Source: an uncultured Oceanospirillaceae bacterium (lineage in GTDB: Bacteria; Pseudomonadota; Gammaproteobacteria; Pseudomonadales; Balneatricaceae). Taken from it: a stretch of DNA of 64,000 bases. Under the pieces are notes generated by a model. The model worked only from the letters and a program-made list of their open reading frames with translations. It was not told the origin of the DNA and did no database searches. Location of the stretch: NCBI GenBank assembly GCA_937136055.1, contig CAKZOD010000102.1, positions 1-64,000 on the forward strand, read 5' to 3'. The translations under genes were made by a program, and so were the position numbers. Shown here one piece after another: positions 44,565 to 53,347 of this stretch (the first letter of the stretch is position 1; every line of letters starts with the position of its first letter).

Positions 44565-45647
44565 TTACCTTATCTTCAAGGTCGCAAGACCAATTAATAC
44601 TAAAATAACAGTGATAATCCAAAAACGTACAATGATGCGCGGCTCTGGCCAACCTTTTAATTCAAAGTGATGATGTATCGGTGCCATTCTAAAAATACGC
44701 TTACCCGTCAGCTTATAAGAGCCTACTTGAAGTACGACTGATAAAGTCTCCATTACAAAAACACCACCCATGATTACCAGCACAAGCTCTTGACGAACAA
44801 TAACGGCAACCACACCTAACGCAGCTCCTAAAGACAAAGCACCTACATCACCCATGAAAACCTGTGCTGGGTAAGTGTTGAACCATAAAAAGCCTAATCC
44901 CGCACCGACAATGGCACCACAAAAGATAATTAACTCACCAGAGCCGTGGATATATGGAATATGCAAATAGTTAGCAAACTCGATGTGGCCACTCAAATAG
45001 GCAAAAACCCCTAAGCCAGCTGCCACCATTACCGTTGGCATAATTGCCAAGCCATCTAGCCCATCGGTTAAGTTAACCGCATTCGATGTACCAACAATCA
45101 CAAAGTAGGTAAATACAATAAAGAACAGTCCCATATTGATCGCAACATCTTTAAAGAAAGGGACGATAAGCTCTATCTCAGCTGGAGACTGAGCCGTTGA
45201 ATACAAAACAATTGCCGCACCGAAGCCACCAATTGATTGCCAGAAATATTTCCAACGTGCAGGCAGCCCAACCGAGTTCTTTTCAACCACTTTGCGCCAA
45301 TCATCAACCCAGCCTACGCCGCCAAAAATAAAGGTAACCGCTAGCACAATCCACACATAGCGAGAGGTTAAATCAGCCCATAAAAGCGTACTAATACCGA
45401 TAGCAAGCAGTATGACTGCTCCGCCCATGGTCGGAGTTCCCGCTTTTGATAAATGAGATTGTGGACCATCATCTCGAATTGATTGGCCGATTTGCTTATT
45501 TTTCAAAAAGCGAATCATCTTAGGGCCTAGAAATAGCGCCAGACATAAAGCTGTAATGACCCCCATAATGCCCCGTAATGTAAGATACTGCAGGACGGTG
45601 ATCGCATTAAAGTACTGCGCGAAATATTCAGATAGAAGCAAAAACAT
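44565..45647 (-). CDS. mraY: phospho-N-acetylmuramoyl-pentapeptide transferase
   Basis: A 360-residue integral membrane enzyme that makes lipid I from UDP-MurNAc-pentapeptide and undecaprenyl phosphate. Ten helices are expected. Catalytic motifs are GTPTMGG near residue 70, VNLTDGLDGLA near residue 190, and MAPIHHHFELKGWPE near the C terminus. It lies three bases after murF. Confidence 0.97.
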   Translation of the reverse strand: MFLLLSEYFAQYFNAITVLQYLTLRGIMGVITALCLALFLGPKMIRFLKNKQIGQSIRDDGPQSHLSKAGTPTMGGAVILLAIGISTLLWADLTSRYVWIVLAVTFIFGGVGWVDDWRKVVEKNSVGLPARWKYFWQSIGGFGAAIVLYSTAQSPAEIELIVPFFKDVAINMGLFFIVFTYFVIVGTSNAVNLTDGLDGLAIMPTVMVAAGLGVFAYLSGHIEFANYLHIPYIHGSGELIIFCGAIVGAGLGFLWFNTYPAQVFMGDVGALSLGAALGVVAVIVRQELVLVIMGGVFVMETLSVVLQVGSYKLTGKRIFRMAPIHHHFELKGWPEPRIIVRFWIITVILVLIGLATLKIR

Positions 45648-45650
45648 GTG

Positions 45651-47021
45651 CTATTTTTCCCCTCGAGTTAATTCACTGACCACTTGTTTCATACCTGCGC
45701 TCAAGGAGCCTTTCACTAATACTTTAGTATTTTTATTCATCATACTTTTCAACTTGCTAATTAATTCATCTCGACTATCAAATGCCAGCACTTGCTTGCC
45801 CTGCACATTGGCGAACTGTTTGGCAGCTAACGCGCTTTTCGGGCCACTACTTAATAAGTAGTCAATACCTTTAGCGGCGGCATAATCACCGATACCACTA
45901 TGCAGCGCTAACTCATCTTGACCAAGCTCTGCCATATCACCTAAAGCGAGCACTTTCTCGCCTTCTAATTTTGCAAGCAGCTCAATACCTGCTTTAACAG
46001 AATCAGGGTTGCCGTTATAACTGTCATCTATCACAATTGATTGGTTAACGCCCGTCATCGCTTTTAATCGTCCAGCTACCGCTTGTGCAGATTCTATACC
46101 TTTTACGATCTCACCAAAGCTGCCATTAATCGCGAATACTGTCGCTGCCGCTGCTAAGGCATTTTGTACATTATGTAAGCCAAGTAAACCTAAAGTTACC
46201 TCTTCAACTTGATCTTTAAAATGCATATTGAATCGATAATTACCCGCAGCTAGTTGTTCTACATTAGAAGCAAAAACATCTGCAGCACTGTTTTCTAAAC
46301 TAAATGTCAGCACTTTATATGGCGTTACTAACGCTTGCCATTGCTCTACATTTTTATCATCTAAATTCAATACTGCTGTGCCGTTATCCGGTAAACCTTG
46401 GAAGATCTCCCCTTTCGCTTCAACAACACCTTGCAAACTGCCAAAGCCCTCTAAGTGCGCGCCCATGGCATTTGTAATCAAAGCGACATCGGGCTTAGCA
46501 AGAGAAGTACAATAAGCAATTTCCCCTTTCGCATTCGCGCCCATTTCGACAACACTGAAACTCTGGGAGCCATCGAAGCGCAGCAGCGTCAGCGGCACGC
46601 CAATATCATTATTTAAATTACCAATCGTGGCTAATGCATTGCCTTTTTGCGCTAAGATGCTGGCAATAATTTCCTTCGTCGTGGTCTTTCCGTTACTACC
46701 GGTTACCGCTATTAAACTGCCTTGATATCGATCACGATTAAATGCCGCTATCTGTCCAAGTGCTTTATGACAGCTTTCAACAACTAGCTGGCTAACAGGC
46801 AAGTCAAGCTGGCGCTCAACAATGATTGCGCTCGCACCTTTATCGACCACTTGCTGACAAAAGCGATGACCATCAAAGTTTTCACCGCTGAGCGCTAAAA
46901 AAACCTCTGCAGGCTTAATATTTCGACTATCAGTACACAGCTGGCTAAAGCTGACATCTTCGCCAACTAAGTGCCCTTGTGTCACTTCAACAAGCTCACT
47001 TAACGTTAATTCAAAGCTCAT
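45651..47021 (-). CDS. murF: UDP-MurNAc-tripeptide--D-alanyl-D-alanine ligase
   Basis: The 456-residue ligase adds D-Ala-D-Ala to the UDP-MurNAc tripeptide. The ATP loop is VTGSNGKTTTKEIIA, with NLNNDIGVPLTLL and the C-terminal DDSYNGNPDSVKAGI characteristic of MurF. Its start overlaps the murE end by 11 bases. The D-Ala-D-Ala ligase gene that often sits in this cluster is absent here. Confidence 0.96.
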   Translation of the reverse strand: MSFELTLSELVEVTQGHLVGEDVSFSQLCTDSRNIKPAEVFLALSGENFDGHRFCQQVVDKGASAIIVERQLDLPVSQLVVESCHKALGQIAAFNRDRYQGSLIAVTGSNGKTTTKEIIASILAQKGNALATIGNLNNDIGVPLTLLRFDGSQSFSVVEMGANAKGEIAYCTSLAKPDVALITNAMGAHLEGFGSLQGVVEAKGEIFQGLPDNGTAVLNLDDKNVEQWQALVTPYKVLTFSLENSAADVFASNVEQLAAGNYRFNMHFKDQVEEVTLGLLGLHNVQNALAAAATVFAINGSFGEIVKGIESAQAVAGRLKAMTGVNQSIVIDDSYNGNPDSVKAGIELLAKLEGEKVLALGDMAELGQDELALHSGIGDYAAAKGIDYLLSSGPKSALAAKQFANVQGKQVLAFDSRDELISKLKSMMNKNTKVLVKGSLSAGMKQVVSELTRGEK

Positions 47022-48588
47022 TGCCTGCTCCTTCTGTACGGCGTATTAATAATGCTTGCTCTACTTCTTGCGCATCTAGGAAAGGATGTTTGACGTTCAT
47101 AATTTCCTGATAATCTTCATGGCCTTTTCCAGCAATCAACACTACATCGTCTTCTTGAGCATTCAACACGGTTTGTTTAATCGCTTCTCTGCGATCGCAA
47201 ATCACTTGGTGAGCCGCTTTATTTGTTATACCTTCAACAATCATTTTAATGATTGAATCAGGATCTTCAGTGCGTGGGTTATCACTTGTCACCACCGAAA
47301 AATCAGCAAACTGATCTGCCACTTTTGCCATTTCAGCTCGTTTGCCTGTATCGCGATCACCACCACAACCAAAAACAGCAATCAACTTACCTTGTGTGTG
47401 TACCCTGCTCGCTTGTAACGCTTTCTCTAGAGCATCTGGGGTGTGCGCATAATCAACAACACACATTGGCATATTTTCACTATCAGATGATGAATGACTA
47501 GCGACTGCTAAACTCACTTTTTGCATACGCCCAGGCACAGGTCGTAAGTCATTTAAACGCTGTTGGATCTGTAATAATGAATAACCCAAAGCCTTGAGCA
47601 CTGCACTACATAACAACAAATTCGCTAAGTTAAACTTCCCCAGTAATTGCGTGTTAACTGCCAACTTCTCACTTGCTGTTGCAAGTGTGAAACGCAAGCC
47701 ATTCACAAGACTTAGATCTTCTGCCCACATATCCGCTGTTTGACTATCATTCTCACAATAACTCATCACACTTGTTAATTGTTGATCGTTAAGCGTATCG
47801 TGTAATGCCCTGTTATATGGATCATCTAAATTTAATATTCGATGTTCACTGTGGTATTCAGTAAACAGCTTCGCCTTTGCATCCGCATACGATTGCATCG
47901 TGTTATGGTAATCAAGATGGTCACGGCTTAAGTTAGTATAAGAAACCACATCAAACTGCACTCCTTGTACACGCCCTTGATCTAGTGCGTGAGAGCTTAC
48001 TTCCATAATTATGGCTTGCACACCTTGCACATAAAAATCCGCAAACAAGCTATGCAATGCACAAGCATCCGGAGTGGTTCTCTGGGCTTCTTGTAAATGG
48101 TCAGGATGGCCATTGCCTAAAGTACCCACTATATAACTGGTAACTGACAGCTTATTGAGCGCTTGTGCAATATAGTGCGCACAAGATGTTTTGCCATTAG
48201 TCCCTGTCACCCCAATAATTTTCATTTTTGCAGTGATGTTGTCAAAAACCTCTGCTGCTATTTTGCCAACATTAAAATGTAGATTTTCAATCGCTATTAC
48301 TGGCACTTGATGCTCACTTGCTAATGCAGGTGTCAAATCTATCGAGCGTTGATCAACCAGCACTGCAATCGCACCATTGCCAATGGACGCATCAATATAG
48401 TGCGTTCCTTTGAAATGCTCGCCATCACGCGCCACAAAAATATCGCCTGATTTAATGTGACGACTATCTTCACAAATACCGGTAACTTGGATTTCTTCCC
48501 ACTGCGCGCTAAGCTCTAGAAGCGCTGCTTGCTTGGGAAAAAGCTGTGCTAAAGTTTTAAAGTGCAATTCACGCTCACTCTGTTTCAT
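47011..48588 (-). CDS. murE: UDP-MurNAc-L-Ala-D-Glu--meso-diaminopimelate ligase
   Basis: The 525-residue ligase adds the third stem residue. The ATP loop is GVTGTNGKTSCAHYIA. Substrate choice is set by the C-terminal DNPRTEDPD, the DNPR motif of meso-diaminopimelate enzymes. ATG at 48588 overlaps the ftsI end by 14 bases; a longer frame from 48618 is less likely. The coding strand is uninterrupted. Confidence 0.96.
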   Translation of the reverse strand: MKQSERELHFKTLAQLFPKQAALLELSAQWEEIQVTGICEDSRHIKSGDIFVARDGEHFKGTHYIDASIGNGAIAVLVDQRSIDLTPALASEHQVPVIAIENLHFNVGKIAAEVFDNITAKMKIIGVTGTNGKTSCAHYIAQALNKLSVTSYIVGTLGNGHPDHLQEAQRTTPDACALHSLFADFYVQGVQAIIMEVSSHALDQGRVQGVQFDVVSYTNLSRDHLDYHNTMQSYADAKAKLFTEYHSEHRILNLDDPYNRALHDTLNDQQLTSVMSYCENDSQTADMWAEDLSLVNGLRFTLATASEKLAVNTQLLGKFNLANLLLCSAVLKALGYSLLQIQQRLNDLRPVPGRMQKVSLAVASHSSSDSENMPMCVVDYAHTPDALEKALQASRVHTQGKLIAVFGCGGDRDTGKRAEMAKVADQFADFSVVTSDNPRTEDPDSIIKMIVEGITNKAAHQVICDRREAIKQTVLNAQEDDVVLIAGKGHEDYQEIMNVKHPFLDAQEVEQALLIRRTEGAGNEL

Positions 48589-50308
48589 TTTCCACCGCCA
48601 ATTGAGGGCCGCTTGCATCCAATTTTGGCCACTGATCAGGTGATATATTCAACATCCGTAATGCACCTGTTGTGACTCTTGAAAAAATCGGCGCCGCAAC
48701 TCCGCCCCCTGAATACTGCTGCCCTTTTGGATTATTCACCATTACCACAACAGCTATACGTGGGTTGCTTGCTGGGGTTATGCCTGCAAACACCGATATA
48801 TACTTATCTAAATCATAACCGCCGCGTTTGGCTTTGCGTGCGGTGCCTGTTTTTCCCGCCACACGATAACCAAAAACAGCAGCTTTACGCCCAGTTCCGC
48901 CTTTATCAGCCTGAGTTGTTGTCTCCATCATTGTGACCACATCATTGGCAATATCTTTTGGGATAATGCGTGCCCCCTTAGGGACCTCATCGATCTTCAA
49001 CAAACTCACTGGAGTTTTAACTCCTGAATTAGCTAGTACACCATAGGCACTTGCCAGCTGTATTGGCGTCACAGACAAGCCATAACCGTAAGACATAACG
49101 GCTCTTTCAATGATCTGCTTTTGCGAGTAATAAGGTAATTCACCACTGCGTTCTCCAGGGAAGCCTGTACTCGGTAGCTGACCTATACCAACATTTGAAA
49201 ACAAGTTATGCATGCTATCTTCTTCAAGTGATAGCGCGAGTTTTGTGACACCTACGTTACTTGATTTAGTGATAATGCGCGTTAAAGACAAATCCCCATA
49301 ATCTCTAAAATCTCGGATCTTTTTACCTTTAACAAACATATACCCAGGCTTTGTATCTATCACTGAGTCGCGATTGTATTTACCACTCATTATCGCAGCA
49401 GCAATGGTAAACGGCTTAACCGTTGAGCCCGGTTCAAACACATCCGTAAGCGCGCGATTTCGCAATTGCTCACCAGTTAACACACTGCGATCATTCGGGT
49501 TATAAGAGGGCTGATTAACCATAGCTAGCACCTCCCCGGTTTTAATATCTAAAATCACCACTGATGCAGAGTCAGCACGGTGCGATTTAACCGCTGACTT
49601 TAGCTCTTTATAAGCTAAATATTGCAAGCGTAGATCAATACTCAATGCAACATCTTGCCCCGCTTCAGACTCTTCTATCATTTTGATGTTCTTGATCACT
49701 CGTCCTAAGCGATCTTGCATCACTAGTTTTTTCCCAGGTACTCCCAGCAATGCTTGCTCATATGCAAGCTCAATCCCTTCTTGTCCCTTCCCATCAATCC
49801 CAGTAAAGCCTACTAAATGCGTAGCAACTTCACCTGCTGGATAGTAACGCTTGTATTCTCTGTCAACATTCACACCCGTAATATCTAACGCGATTACTTT
49901 TTCAGCCAAATCGGGTGAAATCTGGCGTCTTACATATAAAAACTCACGTTTCGTGTTGCTCTCAATCTTACGCAACATTGCCTTGCTATCTTTTTTGAGC
50001 AGCTTAAACAAAGCTTTTAATTTTGGATCTTCTTTATCCACTTTTTGTGGATTAACCCAAACCGCCGCAACAGGTGCACTAACAGCTAAAGTCTCACCGT
50101 TTCTATCCGTAATCACACCGCGATGTGCAGGTGTGGCTACTGTTCTAATAGAGCGCTTATCACCCTGATTTTGTAAAAAATCTTTATCATAGGTATAAAG
50201 CGACACAAGCTTTGCAACAATCCCCATTCCAATCAGGGCAAGTAGCACGCAAACCAACCACAAACGCCAAGCCCTTGAATGTTGAATAACGATGTTTTGA
50301 TCACTCAT
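48575..50308 (-). CDS. ftsI: penicillin-binding protein 3 (FtsI), septal transpeptidase
   Basis: A 577-residue class B penicillin-binding protein. It has an N-terminal membrane helix (about residues 13-37), a pedestal domain and a transpeptidase domain. Active-site motifs are STVK (Ser 295), SSN (349-351) and KTG (486-488). It crosslinks septal peptidoglycan with FtsW. It overlaps ftsL by eight bases and murE by 14. Confidence 0.97.
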   Translation of the reverse strand: MSDQNIVIQHSRAWRLWLVCVLLALIGMGIVAKLVSLYTYDKDFLQNQGDKRSIRTVATPAHRGVITDRNGETLAVSAPVAAVWVNPQKVDKEDPKLKALFKLLKKDSKAMLRKIESNTKREFLYVRRQISPDLAEKVIALDITGVNVDREYKRYYPAGEVATHLVGFTGIDGKGQEGIELAYEQALLGVPGKKLVMQDRLGRVIKNIKMIEESEAGQDVALSIDLRLQYLAYKELKSAVKSHRADSASVVILDIKTGEVLAMVNQPSYNPNDRSVLTGEQLRNRALTDVFEPGSTVKPFTIAAAIMSGKYNRDSVIDTKPGYMFVKGKKIRDFRDYGDLSLTRIITKSSNVGVTKLALSLEEDSMHNLFSNVGIGQLPSTGFPGERSGELPYYSQKQIIERAVMSYGYGLSVTPIQLASAYGVLANSGVKTPVSLLKIDEVPKGARIIPKDIANDVVTMMETTTQADKGGTGRKAAVFGYRVAGKTGTARKAKRGGYDLDKYISVFAGITPASNPRIAVVVMVNNPKGQQYSGGGVAAPIFSRVTTGALRMLNISPDQWPKLDASGPQLAVENETE

Positions 50309-50642
50309 AACTCATCATCTCTACATTCTTCGACTCAGGCACTTGCATTGACAACCGACGCTTAGCAAGCTTCTCAACACGAGAGTTAGCCCCTAATGCG
50401 CTTTGCTCAAGCAGTAATTGTCCCCACTCTACTTGCAGCTCATCACGGTGTGCGATCAACTGCTGCTGGGTATTAAAAAAATGCCTAAACTGGTACGACT
50501 GATAAACTACCGCAATACAACTAGCAACAATAGCAACAAGCAATGCAGCCACAACCAATATAGGCCGACCAATCTCGTTTGATGTTAAAATTGAGCCATT
50601 TACATCATTGTTTACATCACCGCTTGCTGCTTGCTCGCTCAT
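50301..50642 (-). CDS. ftsL: cell division protein FtsL
   Basis: The 113-residue bitopic protein has a membrane helix at about residues 28-47. A periplasmic coiled coil follows (QQQLIAHRDELQVEWGQLLLEQSAL), ending with a conserved RVEKLAKRRLSMQVPES. FtsL forms the FtsQLB complex that activates FtsWI. The position between rsmH and ftsI, with ATGA-type overlap, is diagnostic for this fast-evolving gene. Confidence 0.92.
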   Translation of the reverse strand: MSEQAASGDVNNDVNGSILTSNEIGRPILVVAALLVAIVASCIAVVYQSYQFRHFFNTQQQLIAHRDELQVEWGQLLLEQSALGANSRVEKLAKRRLSMQVPESKNVEMMSYE

Positions 50643-51640
50643 GCTATTTTTTCGGTAACCCGCATTACAGCACTGCGTGAGCGCGGATTATCATCAACTT
50701 CACGCTTGCTTGCTTTCACTTTCTTACTGATATCTTTTAAACGGCATCGCAGCATATCGTTGGTGTATGGAATACCCGCTGGCAAATGATCATCACCTTT
50801 CACATGCTTTCGAATAAAACGCTTTACAATACGATCTTCTAACGAGTGGAAGCTGATAATAACTAACCTACCACCTACCTCTAGAGCCTCTAGTGATTCT
50901 TCAAGGCAAGTTTCAAGATCATTTAGCTCTTGATTCACTTGTATTCTGATCGCTTGAAAAGCACGTGTTGCTGGATGTTTGCCTTTCTCCCATGCAGGGT
51001 TCGCATCTTTAACAATCTGCGCTAAACGTGCAGTGGTCGTAATCGGCTCCTTTTCACGCTCTGCAACAATTGCTCTCGCCATACGCCTACCAAATTTATC
51101 TTCACCGTAAGTAAAAATAACATCTGCGATTTCTTTTTCGGTTGCCGTCGCTATCCACTGCTCTGCACTTTGCCCGCTACTGGTATCCATTCGCATATCT
51201 AATGGGCCATCGTGCTGAAAACTAAAACCGCGGGTTGGATCGTCAAGCTGTGGTGAGCTCACCCCTAAATCCAGCAAAATCCCCTGAACTTTTTGCTCAG
51301 GTTTAGCTTGGCTTGCAAACTCATTCACTCTCGCAAATGATCCATGTGCAATTGAAAAGCGACTGTCATCTTTAAACCGCTCATGAGCAAAATCAATGGC
51401 TTCAAGATCTTTATCAATTGCTAACAACTGACCGTTTTCATCGAGCGCAGAAAGCACCTTGCTAGTATGACCGCCTCGCCCGAAAGTGCCATCGACATAA
51501 AACCCTGATGGGTCTGTTACAAGCGCATCAACCGCTTCTTGTAACAACACGGTTATATGTTCAAATTGCTCATTTTCCACTAAATTCACCTTGGTAATTT
51601 CTAGACTAGCTTTATCGATGCTAGGCTTTTGGGTTTTCAC
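50639..51640 (-). CDS. rsmH: 16S rRNA (cytosine-1402-N4)-methyltransferase
   Basis: A 333-residue S-adenosylmethionine-dependent enzyme that methylates C1402 in the 16S rRNA decoding centre. Motifs include FYVDGTFGRGGHTSKVL, LLDLGVSSPQLDDPTRGFSF, HPATRAFQAIRIQVN and VISFHSLEDRIVKRF. About 30 residues precede the family core, and the start might be internal. It lies 59 bases after mraZ and overlaps ftsL by four bases. Confidence 0.95.
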   Translation of the reverse strand: MKTQKPSIDKASLEITKVNLVENEQFEHITVLLQEAVDALVTDPSGFYVDGTFGRGGHTSKVLSALDENGQLLAIDKDLEAIDFAHERFKDDSRFSIAHGSFARVNEFASQAKPEQKVQGILLDLGVSSPQLDDPTRGFSFQHDGPLDMRMDTSSGQSAEQWIATATEKEIADVIFTYGEDKFGRRMARAIVAEREKEPITTTARLAQIVKDANPAWEKGKHPATRAFQAIRIQVNQELNDLETCLEESLEALEVGGRLVIISFHSLEDRIVKRFIRKHVKGDDHLPAGIPYTNDMLRCRLKDISKKVKASKREVDDNPRSRSAVMRVTEKIA

Positions 51641-51699
51641 CCTTATTGAGTAATCGCTTTCGCTGGGTTTTCAAAACCGCTTAAGCGTGTTGAGATGGA

Positions 51700-52158
51700 T
51701 TAAAGAGAAAGCGTTTGCAAACCTGCGTGCAAATCTAAATCATCATCGTCATCTTTTAAGTATTCGTCTCTTGTTTGATTCCAAGCACTCTCGCTCCAGA
51801 TTTCAAACTTTTTACCTTGGCCCAGCAAAATCACTTTCTTTTCCAGCTGAGCATATTCACGCAGCGGAGCACTTAACAACATCCGCCCGTTTGCATCTAA
51901 TTCAACATCAGTTGCATGACCCAGTAATAGACGCTGAATTCTGCGTACACCTTTATCAAAATTAGGTAGTGCTTCTATCTTCTCTTGTATCTCTTCCCAT
52001 TCATGCACGGGATACAGTAATAAACAACGCGAATCGGTATCAATGGTAACCACCATTTGCCCGGCACAATGCACACTCAACTGCTCACGATAACGTGACG
52101 GAATGGCCATTCTTCCTTTGGCATCCAAATTAATTGGATTAATACCACGAAATTTCAT
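51700..52158 (-). CDS. mraZ: MraZ transcriptional regulator
   Basis: A 152-residue protein with two AbrB-like SpoVT domains. The first contains NLDAKGRMAIPSRYR, the second ELDANGRMLLSAPLREYA; each holds the DxKGR-type turn. MraZ forms a ring-shaped multimer and binds repeated TGGG boxes upstream of its own gene to control the dcw cluster. Three such boxes lie 40-64 bases before this start. Confidence 0.96.
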   Translation of the reverse strand: MKFRGINPINLDAKGRMAIPSRYREQLSVHCAGQMVVTIDTDSRCLLLYPVHEWEEIQEKIEALPNFDKGVRRIQRLLLGHATDVELDANGRMLLSAPLREYAQLEKKVILLGQGKKFEIWSESAWNQTRDEYLKDDDDDLDLHAGLQTLSL

Positions 52159-52197
52159 GTTATTTGACGCTTACGACCAACAGATACATACAAATGC

Positions 52198-52222
52198 TCC
52201 ACTTTATCCCACAATTACCCAC
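52198..52222 (-). promoter_or_regulatory. MraZ operator: three 10-bp-spaced GTGG(G/A) boxes
   Basis: Read leftward, GTGGG (52218-52222), GTGGG (52208-52212) and GTGGA (52198-52202) recur with exactly 10-base spacing. This is the known MraZ operator design (TGGGN direct repeats with 5-base gaps). They lie at or just after the predicted transcription start, so binding should repress. Confidence 0.88.
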
Positions 52223-52230
52223 TAAACTAC

Positions 52231-52259
52231 ACTATAGGAAAATAAGGGCTTTTTTGCAA
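52231..52259 (-). promoter_or_regulatory. sigma-70 promoter of the dcw cluster
   Basis: On the minus strand TTGCAA (52254-52259) and TATAGT (52231-52236) are separated by 17 bases, the optimal spacing. The predicted start near 52224 is next to the MraZ boxes and about 65 bases before mraZ. Confidence 0.75.
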
Positions 52260-52810
52260 GTACTCTATTATTTTGAAAACAGTCGGTTAACACCCGCCAA
52301 TTCTGGTACTGAGTAGTCACGATGCACACTAATTAGCACATTACTAAATAACAAAACCCTACCGCCAAAAAGCGGATAAGTGTCTTTTATCAACGCCATC
52401 CCAATACAGAAACAGGTAACTTCTAAATAATTATCGTGAAAGTATGATCAACAAAACAACACAGAAAGGAGACAGAACGTACTTGAAGAACCGCTTTAAA
52501 CAACACCAAAAATCAACGCGCGCATTTTATCAAAAAACAACTACTAATATTGCTTTTTTTGACGCTATATCAGCATTAAATAGAGATAAAAATTCAGCTG
52601 TTTTCAACTCATTGAAAACGCAGAAATAATAATTCCAGCGCCCTTTTAACTACTAACAAAGAGCCATCGGTAGCATTTTTCGAAACCGTTTTCAGGCTAG
52701 GTAAATCTTTTTATTATAAACTTTCTCACCCTCTTAACTGTCACTTAATTCTATCGCTTCTTGTTTTAGTATTACTCCACTGACACTCGCTATTTAAGAA
52801 AGGAAGTAAA
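52260..52810. other. intergenic region upstream of the PAS gene
   Basis: About 550 bases. A 61-codon plus-strand frame at 52444-52629 is possible. It contains an internal AAAGGAGA followed 11 bases later by an in-frame TTG (52483), but its Lys/Gln/Thr-rich sequence resembles no family I know. The rest is AT-rich, with AAGGAAG just before the PAS gene start. Confidence 0.35.
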
Positions 52811-53344
52811 ATGTCGCAAGCCCCCGTCGCCACCAACCGAGAAATAAAATTAAATACCGATGAGTTCATCGTTAGCAAAACAGACTTAAACAGTAATATC
52901 CTTTATATAAACCGTGTATTTATGCAAATATCTGGCTTTTCTGAGATTGAGCTAATTAACAAACCACACAATATGATTCGCCACCCAGAGATGCCTAAAG
53001 GCGTATTTCGTTTATTTTGGAACGAAATCAGCGCGGGAAATGAGTTTTTAGGCTATGTTAAAAACCTATGTAAAGATGGCTCTTATTACTGGGTTTTTGC
53101 CCATGTTACTCCAGATAGAGACATCGACGGTAATGTCACCGGGTATTATTCAGCGCGCCGTGCACCCACGCGCAAAGCCGTAGAGACAATGGATAACATC
53201 TATAAAGAAATGCTTAAGATAGAAAAAACACACCCACACGATAAAAGCTGCAGCGCTTCCCTCGCATTTCTAGAAGAGACGATCAGTAAAATGGGACTTT
53301 CATATTTCCAACTCGTACAACAACTAGACACTAGTGAGGGTTAA
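52811..53344 (+). CDS. stand-alone PAS sensor protein (Aer/CetB-like)
   Basis: A 177-residue cytoplasmic protein with one PAS domain at about residues 20-120. It includes NILYINRVFMQISGFSEIELINKPHNMIRHPEMPKGVF, the Aer-type FAD-binding pattern, and GSYYWVFAHVTP. A helical tail ends SYFQLVQQLD. No signalling domain of its own. The next gene, in the same frame after one stop codon, encodes a chemoreceptor without a PAS domain. The pair resembles a split Aer, as in Campylobacter CetB/CetA energy taxis. Confidence 0.85.
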   Translation: MSQAPVATNREIKLNTDEFIVSKTDLNSNILYINRVFMQISGFSEIELINKPHNMIRHPEMPKGVFRLFWNEISAGNEFLGYVKNLCKDGSYYWVFAHVTPDRDIDGNVTGYYSARRAPTRKAVETMDNIYKEMLKIEKTHPHDKSCSASLAFLEETISKMGLSYFQLVQQLDTSEG

Positions 53345-53347
53345 TTG

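Noticed and set aside
52444..52629. 61-codon frame upstream of the PAS gene
   Set aside because: It has an internal AAAGGAGA and TTG, but the product is Lys/Gln-rich with no recognisable features. Kept only as a note in the intergenic entry.
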